From the NCBI RefSeq assembly GCF_015595025.1, contig NZ_JADNRL010000026.1:206405-249006 (forward strand): a stretch of DNA of 42,602 nt. Direction: 5' to 3'. Positions 10,361-17,683 of the stretch are shown here, piece by piece. The notes below the pieces were generated by a model that made no database searches, was not told where the DNA came from, and worked only from the letters and a program-made list of their open reading frames with translations. Source of the DNA: Halomonas sp. KAO (GTDB lineage Bacteria; Pseudomonadota; Gammaproteobacteria; Pseudomonadales; Halomonadaceae). Within the stretch, counting starts at the first letter, position 1. Each line of letters starts with the position of its first letter. A program made the translations under genes and the position numbers.

Positions 10361-11575
10361 CTAGGCCACAGCCTTGGCCTCGGCATCCAGCCGTTGGGCG
10401 GTCTGGTCCACCCCGCGCAGCCACACCAGCAGCACCGCCCCCAGGGCGACGAAGCCACCCGCCAGCCACAGGCCGATATCGTAGTGGCCGGTGGCCTCGG
10501 CCAGCATGCCGGTCAGCGCCGGGGCGATGATCTGGGCGGCGCCATAGGCCAGTGTCATGCGCCCCATCATGCGCGCCGGGCTCTGGGGGTAGAGCCGGCC
10601 GGCCATGGTCAGCACCAGGCTGACACAGCCCAGGAAGGTGCCGCCGTAGAGCACCGCACTCGCCAGCACCCCCGCCAGGCTGTCGGTCACCGCCGGCAGC
10701 ACGATCCCCACCACCTGCAGGCCCATGGCGGCGATCAGCGCGCCGAGATAGCCGATCCAGCGCGCGATCAGATCCCACAGCATTACCGCGGGCGCCGCCG
10801 CCAGGCCCACCAGGGCGAAGGTCCAGTTGCCGGCCCCGGCCAGCAGCGGCTCGCGCTCGACGATGGCGACGATAAAGGTCGCGCTGATCACGTAGCCGTA
10901 GCCGGCACAGAAGTAGGCGGCCAGCATCAGCCTCATAAAGGTGCGGCTGGGCGGCTGGGCCCGGCGCTGCTCTCCCCCGCTGCCCGGTGCCGGCTTCGCG
11001 GGTCTCGGCAGCCAGCACCAGGCGGGGATCAGCAGCGCCACGGCCAGGGCGGCGAAGCCCCACCATTGAGCCTGCCAGTCAAACGAGAGTCGCAGCATCA
11101 GCTCGACCGCCAGGGCCGCCAGCAGCATGCCCAGGCCGACCCCGGCGAAGTGAATGCCAAGCTCGCCACGCTGCCGATGGCTGATCAACCAGTGCAGGAT
11201 CAGCCCCGAGGCGAGCAGCATGGCGCCGCTGCTGGAGAAGCCGGCCACCAGGCGCATCGTCGCCCATAGCCAGAAGCTTTCGGCCAGCGCCATGCCGGCG
11301 GTGGAGAGCAGCGCCAGCACCAGGGTGAGGCGGTAGAGCGTATCCTTGAGCCGGATGCTGCTGATGGAGGCCGCTGTCAGTGCCCCGAGCATATAGCCGG
11401 CGTAGTTGAGAGCGGCCAGCCAGCCTCCCTGGGCGTCACTCAGCCAGGTCTGCTGCTGCATCACCGGTAGCAGCGGGGTATAGGCGAAACGCGCCACGCC
11501 CACACACAGCAGCTGGCTGAACAACCCGGCCAGCAGCACGCGGTAGCGCGGTAAGAGTAGAAAGGGCTTGGCCAT
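10361..11575 (-). CDS. YbfB/YjiJ-family MFS transporter
   Basis: The 404-residue protein has about twelve transmembrane spans of the major facilitator type and begins MAKPFLLLPRYRVLLAGLFS. GVARFAYTPLLPVMQ near residues 25-40 and LNYAGYMLGAL near 55-65 are characteristic of the YbfB/YjiJ group, whose substrates are mostly unknown. The longer reading frame back to 11806 gives a low-complexity, unlikely extension, so ATG 11575 is taken. It converges on the molbindin gene with a 25-bp gap. Its long 475-bp upstream region is described separately. Confidence 0.82.
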   Translation of the reverse strand: MAKPFLLLPRYRVLLAGLFSQLLCVGVARFAYTPLLPVMQQQTWLSDAQGGWLAALNYAGYMLGALTAASISSIRLKDTLYRLTLVLALLSTAGMALAESFWLWATMRLVAGFSSSGAMLLASGLILHWLISHRQRGELGIHFAGVGLGMLLAALAVELMLRLSFDWQAQWWGFAALAVALLIPAWCWLPRPAKPAPGSGGEQRRAQPPSRTFMRLMLAAYFCAGYGYVISATFIVAIVEREPLLAGAGNWTFALVGLAAAPAVMLWDLIARWIGYLGALIAAMGLQVVGIVLPAVTDSLAGVLASAVLYGGTFLGCVSLVLTMAGRLYPQSPARMMGRMTLAYGAAQIIAPALTGMLAEATGHYDIGLWLAGGFVALGAVLLVWLRGVDQTAQRLDAEAKAVA

Positions 11576-11818
11576 GCCTGGCGCTCCGTGATCCTTGGAA
11601 GGTGGCGCCGATAGGGGGCGCATCACCGGCCAACCTACCACATGCTCGGTGATAGGAAATCGCGACGTTCGCCCAACTGGGCAGGTGCGTCCCGGCAGAC
11701 GAGTCAGGCTTGCACGGAGAGGACCCGGCCCATGGGGGCCACCGGATAGCGATTGCGAGCGGGAAGATGATGCAGGCCACATCATCTCTTTTTTGGTCGC
11801 AGCCAATGCATGGAAGCA
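11576..11818. other. Non-coding stretch upstream of the MFS gene, no gene seen
   Basis: This part of the 475-bp gap between the MFS gene and tetR holds no reading frame that looks like a protein. Its only clear structure is the hairpin with a T run at 11765-11794. The remaining gap contains an inverted repeat pair (11819-11937) and the TetR operator (11990-12005). Confidence 0.5.
11765..11794 (+). terminator. Orphan intrinsic terminator-like hairpin
   Basis: An 8-bp stem AGATGATG/CATCATCT (11765-11772 with 11780-11787) encloses a 7-nt loop and is followed on the plus strand by CTTTTTT. This is a standard Rho-independent shape. No plus-strand gene precedes it: the nearest upstream gene is the MFS gene on the other strand. 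It could end a small RNA from the divergent region, or stop read-through towards tetR. Confidence 0.55.
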
Positions 11819-11937
11819 GTCAATGCGTAGAAAAGTGCCATGCCTTCACCGCCCCTCGAGACGAAATCGGTGCGATCGAGCATCGTGACAAGCCGCTTAA
11901 TCAGCCGTGTAGGAGGCACTTTTCTGCTTTCATTGAC
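11819..11937. repeat. Imperfect inverted repeat pair, possible insertion-element relic
   Basis: The left arm at 11819-11839 contains GTCAATG and AGAAAAGTGCC. The right arm at 11915-11937 reads as the reverse complement with a 2-bp insertion, GGCACTTTTCT then CATTGAC. The arms are 75 bp apart, too far for a simple hairpin terminator. The layout resembles two facing ends of a lost insertion sequence or a miniature element, possibly of the IS21 type whose ends carry AAAAGTG-like repeats. No transposase fragment is visible between them. Confidence 0.4.
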
Positions 11938-11989
11938 GGCCAGCGCCGAATGGCGACGGCTGGACGATGGCAGGGCCGAAAGGATAGCA

Positions 11990-12005
11990 TTGAGCGATCA
12001 CTCAA
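11990..12005. promoter_or_regulatory. TetR-family operator, copy 1 (upstream of tetR)
   Basis: TTGAGCGATCACTCAA is a 16-bp palindrome with one mismatch, ending 45 bp before the tetR start codon. The same palindrome occurs twice upstream of the facing AhpD-like gene (13690-13705 and 13758-13773). Three copies around a TetR gene and its convergent neighbour operon strongly suggest that this regulator binds them and represses its own promoter. Confidence 0.8.
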
Positions 12006-12050
12006 GCTTTATCCTCAAGGGTTGAAGCGCTTAAATCATGGACCGGCATC

Positions 12051-12653
12051 ATGTCCCGAGTTACACAACACAACCGGCAAGAGTCTCTGGAACGTGCCTT
12101 GCAGCTATTTTGGCACAAGGGGTTTCATGACACCTCACTCAAGGATCTCGAGCGGGCGCTGGAGATGCACCCCGGGAGTATCTATGCCACTTTCGGCAGC
12201 AAGGGTCAGCTATTCCAGGAAGCGCTGGAGCGCTATGCCCACCTGGCACTGGTTGAGCTTGAGCGCACCCTGGCGGCTCACGAGTCACCGCTAGCCGGAC
12301 TGGCTGCCTATTTGCGCCAGCTTGGCGGGCTTCGCGATCAAGCGGTACCCAGCCGTGCCTGCATGCTGGTCAAGAGCCTGCTGGAACTGGGGGAGCGGGA
12401 GAAGGACGCCCGAGAGAAAGCAGAGGCGCTACTGACGACGATGGAGAAGCGCTTTATCGACAGCTTCGCGAAGGCCCAGCAGACAGGAGAGCTGGACGAG
12501 GAGCTCGACCCCACCCGGCTTGGCCGACGGTTACAGGCCGAGGTGATGGGGCTGCGCTCCTTCGCCCAGCGCGATGTCGATAGTGCAGCCGTACATGCTC
12601 TGGCCGACGACATGGCATCCTCTCTGGAAGCGCTGCGCTCCTCTGCTCACTGA
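12051..12653 (+). CDS. TetR/AcrR-family transcriptional regulator
   Basis: The 200-residue protein has the TetR helix-turn-helix at about residues 10-55: LERALQLFWHKGFHDTSLKD followed by LERALEMHPGSIYATFGSKG, ending with LFQEALERY. The C-terminal helical ligand domain includes a single Cys near residue 103 (SRACMLVKSL), which could matter if the ligand is an oxidant or electrophile. It is convergent with the thioredoxin/AhpD operon, separated by a shared terminator. A 16-bp palindrome upstream is repeated before that operon, so it is probably autoregulated and controls the neighbour. The ligand is unknown. Confidence 0.9.
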   Translation: MSRVTQHNRQESLERALQLFWHKGFHDTSLKDLERALEMHPGSIYATFGSKGQLFQEALERYAHLALVELERTLAAHESPLAGLAAYLRQLGGLRDQAVPSRACMLVKSLLELGEREKDAREKAEALLTTMEKRFIDSFAKAQQTGELDEELDPTRLGRRLQAEVMGLRSFAQRDVDSAAVHALADDMASSLEALRSSAH

Positions 12654-12663
12654 GCGGTAAAGG

Positions 12664-12699
12664 CGTGGCCCGTTGAGGCGATCTCCTCAACGGGCCACG
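12664..12699. terminator. Bidirectional intrinsic terminator between tetR and the thioredoxin gene
   Basis: A perfect 15-bp stem (CGTGGCCCGTTGAGG with CCTCAACGGGCCACG) encloses a 6-nt loop CGATCT. It lies 10 bp after the tetR stop and 24 bp after the convergent thioredoxin gene's stop, so it can serve both. There is no strong T run on either side, but the stem is long and GC-rich. Confidence 0.8.
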
Positions 12700-12723
12700 T
12701 AACGCCTCTCGATACCCAGGCGC

Positions 12724-13053
12724 CTAGCCTCGGATGTTGCGATCCAGCAGGGCGTCCAGGCTCTCCTTGGGCTGCACTCCACTGAGTGACTCGAGCTTTT
12801 CCCCTTCCCTGTAGAGGGTCACGGTAGGCAGGCCCCGCACGCCATTCTGGGCAGCCAGCACCGGCGCTTCATCGACATTGAGGGTCACCACCTTGAGGGT
12901 CTCCCTGCGCTCCTCGGCGATGGATTCGATTACCGGGTCGAGCATCTTGCAGGGTGCACACCACGGCGCCCAGAACTTGATCAGTACGGGCTTGTGGCTT
13001 TCCACTACCTCGTCGACGTAACTGCCTTCATCGACTGCTGTCAGATTATTCAC
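12724..13053 (-). CDS. Thioredoxin
   Basis: The 109-residue protein is a classic thioredoxin: FWAPWCAPC places the active-site WCAPC at 31-35, and GLPTVTLY carries the cis-proline. There is no signal peptide, so it is cytoplasmic. The start is GTG at 13053, preceded by AGGGAGA. It follows the AhpD-like gene by 14 bp and probably serves as its electron donor, reducing the CxxC pair. WCAPC instead of the housekeeping WCGPC marks it as a specialised thioredoxin. Transcription should start upstream of the AhpD-like gene under the TetR operators. Confidence 0.92.
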   Translation of the reverse strand: MNNLTAVDEGSYVDEVVESHKPVLIKFWAPWCAPCKMLDPVIESIAEERRETLKVVTLNVDEAPVLAAQNGVRGLPTVTLYREGEKLESLSGVQPKESLDALLDRNIRG

Positions 13054-13067
13054 GTCGTCTCCCTATC

Positions 13068-13622
13068 TCAGCTGACCTTGTGCCACTCGAACTTCTTGAA
13101 GGGTTCGTCGAGCGGTGTATCGGCAAGGTGGTTGGTGTAATTGCTCATGACCTTTTGCGCCACCGCCAGAACCACCTCAAGGATCTGACGCTTGGTGAAG
13201 CCCATCTCCAGGAATGCCTGAACGTCGCTGTCCTCGACGTTTCCGCGCCCGCGCACCACTGCAAGCGTGAAGTCTCGCAGGGCTTCCAGACGTGCCGTAG
13301 GCAGCGGAGTTTCGTTGCGCAGGGCCTCCGTGATGGCATCGTCCACCTGCATGCTCTTGGCTATGCCGGTATGCGCGGGCACGCAGTAGTGGCACGCATG
13401 CTCAACGTTGATGGTTTGCCATACCACGGTCACTTCTTCGTCATTGAAGCTGCTGTCCAGAAACAGCTGGTGAAGCTGCTGGTAAGCATCGAGCAGGCCG
13501 GGCGCCTCCGCCATCACGGCGTGCAGGCCCGGGACCATGCCGAAGGCTTGTATGGAGTTATCAAGAAGCTTCTGGCTTTCTTCTGGTGCGCTTTGCTTGT
13601 CGTGAAGGGTAAATTCGGTCAT
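13068..13622 (-). CDS. AhpD-like carboxymuconolactone decarboxylase-family protein
   Basis: The 184-residue helical protein carries the AhpD-type redox motif E-x2-C-x2-C-x3-H, as Glu74, Cys77, Cys80 and His84 in VEHACHYCVPAHT. In this fold the cysteine pair acts as a thiol peroxidase or disulfide reductase. A thioredoxin gene follows directly, a likely partner. The ATG at 13622 follows AAGGA and keeps both upstream TetR operators outside the gene; a frame extending to 13739 would run through one operator and is rejected. The pairing suggests an oxidant or electrophile defence operon induced through the TetR protein. Confidence 0.87.
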   Translation of the reverse strand: MTEFTLHDKQSAPEESQKLLDNSIQAFGMVPGLHAVMAEAPGLLDAYQQLHQLFLDSSFNDEEVTVVWQTINVEHACHYCVPAHTGIAKSMQVDDAITEALRNETPLPTARLEALRDFTLAVVRGRGNVEDSDVQAFLEMGFTKRQILEVVLAVAQKVMSNYTNHLADTPLDEPFKKFEWHKVS

Positions 13623-13689
13623 TTGGCGAATCCTTGAGTCAGGTAAAGTAGCGGTAGACCGACAACATGTCGTCGGGACCAGCACGCGC

Positions 13690-13705
13690 TTGAGTGATCG
13701 CTCAA
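13690..13705. promoter_or_regulatory. TetR-family operator, copy 2
   Basis: TTGAGTGATCGCTCAA lies 68 bp upstream of the AhpD-like start codon. It is a 16-bp palindrome with one mismatch and matches copies 1 and 3 at 15 or more of 16 positions allowing for orientation. It shares the flanking AAATT with copy 3. Spacing between copies 2 and 3 is 68 bp centre to centre. Confidence 0.8.
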
Positions 13706-13757
13706 ATTTAGACGCATGCATGGCTACGCCGTGTTTCATTGGTCACCCTAACCCATC

Positions 13758-13773
13758 TTGAGCGATCGCTCAA
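13758..13773. promoter_or_regulatory. TetR-family operator, copy 3 (perfect palindrome)
   Basis: TTGAGCGATCGCTCAA is a perfect 16-bp palindrome, 136 bp upstream of the AhpD-like gene on the minus strand and 236 bp upstream of the divergent aldo/keto reductase. Its position allows control in both directions. Confidence 0.82.
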
Positions 13774-14009
13774 ATTTCGACGCCTGGTCAACCGATCAGG
13801 TGGCGTCGACCCGACCTGCCCTTCCGCCTGGAGACAAGAAACGGTATCAGGTAGCGGCCAACGGGATGGCGTATCTTGATACTCTCGGGGCCCAGGCGGT
13901 GACCATGGGGGACGCCCTCATCTGCATCGCCAGGTGAACCGAGCCTGACACTTGGCCGCGTGGTGAAGATTGTCGCCTGCCATCTCTGAACACACTGCAA
14001 GGAACCGTG

Positions 14010-15014
14010 ATGAACCCCCTGATCGCTCGCCTCAAGGCCGTCTCCTCCCCCGCCATCGGCCTGGGCTGCATGAATCTCTCCCACGGCTACGGCCACTCGC
14101 TTTCGGAGGCCGAGGGGCGGCGCGCCCTGGAGGAAGCGTTCGAGATGGGCTATCGCCACTTCGACACCGCCACCCTGTATGGCGCCACCGCCAACGAGCG
14201 CCTGGTGGGCAGGGCGCTCGCCGGCAAGCGTGACGAGATTCTGCTGGCCAGCAAGTGCGGCATGGCCATCGACCCCGAGCTGGGCCGAAAGGTGATCGAT
14301 GGCCGCCCGGCCACCCTGCGCCGCCAGTGCGAGGCGAGCCTCGAGCGCCTGCAGACCGACCACCTCGACCTCTACTACCTGCACCGCTGGGACAAGGGGG
14401 TACCCATCGAGGAGAGTGTGGGCGCACTGGGTCGACTGATGGAGGAGGGCAAGATCGGCGCCATCGGCCTCTCCGAGGTATCCGCGGCCACCCTGCGTCG
14501 GGCGCGCACCGAGCACCCCATCGCCGCGCTGCAGACGGAGTACTCGCTATGGACCCGCAACCCCGAGATCGCGGTACTCGAGGCGTGCCGCGAGGCCGAT
14601 ACCCTGTTCGTGGCCTTCAGCCCGCTGGGGCGTGGCTTCCTCGCCGGGTCGGTCCGCGAGCGGGAGAGTCTGGTCGAGGGCGATGTACGCCTCGGCATGC
14701 CCCGCTTCACCACCGAGAACCTCACCCGCAATCTGGAATTGCTGACCGAACTCGAGCGCCTGGCCCACGAGCGGGAAGCCACCACTGGCCAGCTCGCCCT
14801 GGCCTGGCTGCGTGCCAAGGGCGACGACATCCTGCCCATCCCCGGCACCCGCCGCGTGGCCCATATGCGCGAGAACCTGGCCGCGAAGGAGCTGACCCTT
14901 AGCGCCGACGACGTAACGAGCCTGGATGCGCTGTTCGCCCCGCCGCGTATTTCCGGCGCACGCTATGCCGAAGGGCCGCAGGCCGAGGTCGATACCGAGC
15001 AGTTCGGCGAATAG
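14010..15014 (+). CDS. Aldo/keto reductase
   Basis: The 334-residue TIM-barrel oxidoreductase has the full catalytic tetrad: Asp52 and Tyr57 in FDTATLYG, Lys82 in LASKCGM and His125 in LYYLHRW. The C-terminal IPGTRRVAHMRENLAA segment is the NADPH phosphate-binding region. The sequence resembles the YakC/AKR13 type that reduces aldehydes and alpha-keto compounds. ATG 14010 follows AAGGA with 6 nt spacing; an adjacent GTG at 14007 is possible. It is divergent from the AhpD-thioredoxin operon, and the perfect TetR operator lies between them, so it may belong to the same response. Confidence 0.9.
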   Translation: MNPLIARLKAVSSPAIGLGCMNLSHGYGHSLSEAEGRRALEEAFEMGYRHFDTATLYGATANERLVGRALAGKRDEILLASKCGMAIDPELGRKVIDGRPATLRRQCEASLERLQTDHLDLYYLHRWDKGVPIEESVGALGRLMEEGKIGAIGLSEVSAATLRRARTEHPIAALQTEYSLWTRNPEIAVLEACREADTLFVAFSPLGRGFLAGSVRERESLVEGDVRLGMPRFTTENLTRNLELLTELERLAHEREATTGQLALAWLRAKGDDILPIPGTRRVAHMRENLAAKELTLSADDVTSLDALFAPPRISGARYAEGPQAEVDTEQFGE

Positions 15015-15101
15015 CGGGCCCCTATAAGCCCGCCTCCCGACCACACTCCCGGATCATGGGGAGATGGCAGCCTCGACGCGATTGCCCCCGGGCATGCAAA
15101 T

Positions 15102-15144
15102 GAAAAAGGAAAAGGAAAAGGAAAAGGAAAAGGAAAAGGAAAGG
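15102..15144 (+). repeat. Hexanucleotide microsatellite (GGAAAA)n
   Basis: Five perfect GGAAAA units (15108-15137) are flanked by imperfect units on both sides, in the 212-bp space between the aldo/keto reductase and the PHP-domain gene. It is purine-only on the plus strand. It lies outside recognisable genes, so unit changes would not shift a reading frame. Confidence 0.9.
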
Positions 15145-15167
15145 CCACACCATAACCATAAAAAGAG

Positions 15168-15197
15168 CAAGGCCGCCCCCCGAAGGGTGCGGCCTTG
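15168..15197 (-). terminator. Intrinsic terminator of the PHP-domain gene
   Basis: A 9-bp stem CAAGGCCGC/GCGGCCTTG, with a further partial CCC/GGG pairing in the loop, is followed on the minus strand by CTCTTTTT. It sits 30 bp after the stop of the minus-strand PHP-domain gene. On the plus strand it could also weakly end aldo/keto reductase transcripts. Confidence 0.85.
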
Positions 15198-15226
15198 TTA
15201 ACGACTCGCGCAGTCAAGGTGCGCCA

Positions 15227-17506
15227 TTAGTCATCGAGTGCTGCGGTGTACGCGTCTGCTGAATCGCGCTGGATCCACAGCGGGTTACTCCAGGCGGTAT
15301 CGTCATCCTGATCGTCCACCTCCAGGGCGACCCAGCCCTCCACGTCGCTATCAAGCTCCAGTGCCAGCTCCGCCTGGCGACCATCCAGCGCAACGGTCTG
15401 CAGGACCTCGCCGCCGCGACCGATCAGGCGTGCCTCGGCCAGGCCATCCACGGCCTCCACGTCCAGCGTCCAGGTGTAGGTCTCACCTTCGGTCAGGCGC
15501 AGCGTATCGCCGAACAGTCCGTTGCGCGGATACAGCAGCGGACCTTCGGTGGCGTAACCGTGGCCATTCTTGAGGGCCCGGGCAAAGGCACGCGGCGTCA
15601 GTTCGCCAGGCACCCGTGCCATCATGCGGATACGGCCGGTAAGGTCGTTCCAGGCATCGTGGGTGTCGGTGCCGGCGGTGAAGTAGACGCCTGTGCCGAC
15701 GTCCCAGAGATTATGGGCGGTCGCCACGGTCGGCTCATTGTCGACCTCGGCGTTGATCTCCAGCAGGTCGAAGCCGGTCGCGAAGCCACCGGGTACATTG
15801 TCGGCGGCTAGATTGCGGAGATAGCCATAGTCGTTGAAGGGGTGGTTGAGCGGGATCACCTCGGCGTTGAGACGCCGGGCCTCGGCCAGCACGTCCTGTA
15901 CGCTATCGGTGCCCGGGTCAACTTGCAGCTCTGCACCGATGTCGATGGGGAAGGGGTTCTGATGCCCCCAGGAGGGCGAGATCTCGATGGAGGGGATAAA
16001 GGGCACCCCACGCCGCTCGGAGAGCGCCTGAAACTCCGCATGGTTGACCGTGGAGTCGTGGTCGCTGACGAAGGTCAGGTCGAGATCCGTGGCCAGCTGG
16101 GCGCGCACCACCATCTCGGGCGGCGTGGTGCCCTCCAGCACGTTGGCATGGTGGTGCAGGTCACCGCCGTACCAGTCCTGGTCGTTGGGCTCAGCCAGCC
16201 GCTCGATAACGAAGGTCTCGTCGACCGTCTCGCCGGACGCCAGGCTGACCTCAAGCTCCTGGGCCTTGGCGGTGAAGCCGGCACCGGCATTCACCCCCAG
16301 ACGATAGTCGCCGGGTGCCAGCTCGAGCCTGGCCTGGCCCGCGGGCTCCAGCTCGGTGAAGAAGGTCTGCTTGCCGAGGAACTCCACCGGCGGCTGCTGG
16401 CCCTCGAGGATCACCAGGCGTGCGTCGCGAGGAGTATCGGAGCCCGCCTCACGCACTTCGAGATTGAGCGTGCCGGGCCCCTTCAGGCCATCGACATCGA
16501 GCGTTTCCGTGTCACCCGCCGCGATACTCAGCGACACAGGCTCACTGCTCGCGTGGCCAAGCCCCGTGGCATAGGCCGAGTAGTCGCCCTCAGGCAGGTC
16601 GATCGCGTACTGACCCTCCTCTGCCAGTGTCCAGGCATAGGGATGGCCATCCTTCTCGATCATCACCAGGCCATCCGATGGCGCCTCGCCCTGATCGTTG
16701 CGCAGGCTACCGCTCAAGCGCCCGGTCGCCTCACCGCGACGCTCGGCCTCGGCGGCGACTACCGGTGCCAGGTCGCCATCCGGAACCACCTGCAGCCAGC
16801 CCTCGAAGGTGCGCGACTCACCGGGCGCCAGATCATGCTCCAGGTACATGTCCTGGCCCTGATAGTTGACGCGGTCGAAATAGGGCGCATGCAGGGCAAA
16901 GGCCCAGTCACGGTCATAGGCCACCATGCGATCGCTGCGCGCGTTCTCGGCGGTGGTCTCCTTGGCATCACCGAGGCCGGGCACGCCAAACAGGTAGCCG
17001 GTATCCGGCCACAGGGTAAAGCCTGAACGAATGGCCTCGAGGGGCTCCTCGCCCGCGTTCTCCAGCTCGGTATGGAGGTGGATCCGGTCACTACCGGCTT
17101 CCAGCGTATAGGTGGTGGTCACCCAGGCATCGGCCCAGTTGCGCCGAATGCGCACCACGGCACGCTCGGGAGTGTCCTCGACGATCTCCACTTCCTTGCC
17201 GTCGTTGGGCCAGGCGGACCAGTTATTGGGAATAAAGTCGGCGAAGGCGATACGGTCGAGGTCGATCTCGCCATCCTTGACCGCGGCCAGGTCCACCAGG
17301 GTTCCGCGTGGCACGCCCCAGGGTGGGCGTGACTCCGTGGCGATGGCAAAGGCCAGTCGATCGTTGGCGACGGTCAGGTCCTGGTCGGCCTGGGCTTCAC
17401 CGTCGGGTATGGCAGTCGCACCACGAGTGATGCTGACATCGGCCTGCACGCCCGAGGCACCCGCCAGCAGGCCGGCCAGCACCAGGCCACTGAGTCGCTG
17501 ATTCAT
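15227..17506 (-). CDS. Secreted CehA/McbA-type PHP-domain metallohydrolase
   Basis: The 759-residue protein has a signal peptide (MNQRLSGLVLAGLLAGASGVQA, cleavage near 22). The first 430 residues are beta-rich with carboxypeptidase-regulatory-like repeats. The PHP phosphoesterase domain follows, with GGDLHHH (447-453), SDHDSTVNHAEF (481-492), Glu508 in SIEISPSWGH, His555 in LNHPFNDYG, and AGTDTHDAW near 610; these residues normally bind three metal ions. CehA/McbA members hydrolyse carbamate or phosphate esters, but the substrate here is not predictable. AAGGAG precedes the ATG. A terminator follows, so it is monocistronic. Confidence 0.83.
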   Translation of the reverse strand: MNQRLSGLVLAGLLAGASGVQADVSITRGATAIPDGEAQADQDLTVANDRLAFAIATESRPPWGVPRGTLVDLAAVKDGEIDLDRIAFADFIPNNWSAWPNDGKEVEIVEDTPERAVVRIRRNWADAWVTTTYTLEAGSDRIHLHTELENAGEEPLEAIRSGFTLWPDTGYLFGVPGLGDAKETTAENARSDRMVAYDRDWAFALHAPYFDRVNYQGQDMYLEHDLAPGESRTFEGWLQVVPDGDLAPVVAAEAERRGEATGRLSGSLRNDQGEAPSDGLVMIEKDGHPYAWTLAEEGQYAIDLPEGDYSAYATGLGHASSEPVSLSIAAGDTETLDVDGLKGPGTLNLEVREAGSDTPRDARLVILEGQQPPVEFLGKQTFFTELEPAGQARLELAPGDYRLGVNAGAGFTAKAQELEVSLASGETVDETFVIERLAEPNDQDWYGGDLHHHANVLEGTTPPEMVVRAQLATDLDLTFVSDHDSTVNHAEFQALSERRGVPFIPSIEISPSWGHQNPFPIDIGAELQVDPGTDSVQDVLAEARRLNAEVIPLNHPFNDYGYLRNLAADNVPGGFATGFDLLEINAEVDNEPTVATAHNLWDVGTGVYFTAGTDTHDAWNDLTGRIRMMARVPGELTPRAFARALKNGHGYATEGPLLYPRNGLFGDTLRLTEGETYTWTLDVEAVDGLAEARLIGRGGEVLQTVALDGRQAELALELDSDVEGWVALEVDDQDDDTAWSNPLWIQRDSADAYTAALDD

Positions 17507-17571
17507 CGGAGACTCCTTTGCGTTTCGTGTTGTATTGGAAGCGTCGTATTTTCAGCATGATTTATTTTAAA

Positions 17572-17581
17572 TGAACATTCA
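17572..17581. promoter_or_regulatory. Candidate operator over the PHP-gene promoter
   Basis: The perfect palindrome TGAACATTCA lies in the 177-bp divergent region, next to the AT-rich stretch TTTAAAATAAAT (minus strand) that probably holds the -10 of the PHP-domain gene. Short TGAAC/GTTCA dyads are frequent operators of TetR and related regulators. No cognate regulator is adjacent. Confidence 0.35.
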
Positions 17582-17683
17582 AACAAGGATCTGGAGCGCT
17601 CTCGAATCCCATGGCGTCGCCGAACGCGTTATGCTGCCAGCCCCGTACGGCAATCTGGCAAGGCACCTGGCGAGGAGAGAGGC

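Noticed and set aside
13788..14516. 242-codon minus-strand frame overlapping the aldo/keto reductase
   Set aside because: Overlaps a well-supported enzyme with a complete catalytic tetrad and has no domain or ribosome binding site.
14963..15217. Minus-strand frame with FPFPFPFPFPF repeats
   Set aside because: Produced entirely by the GGAAAA microsatellite; no signal or domain around it.
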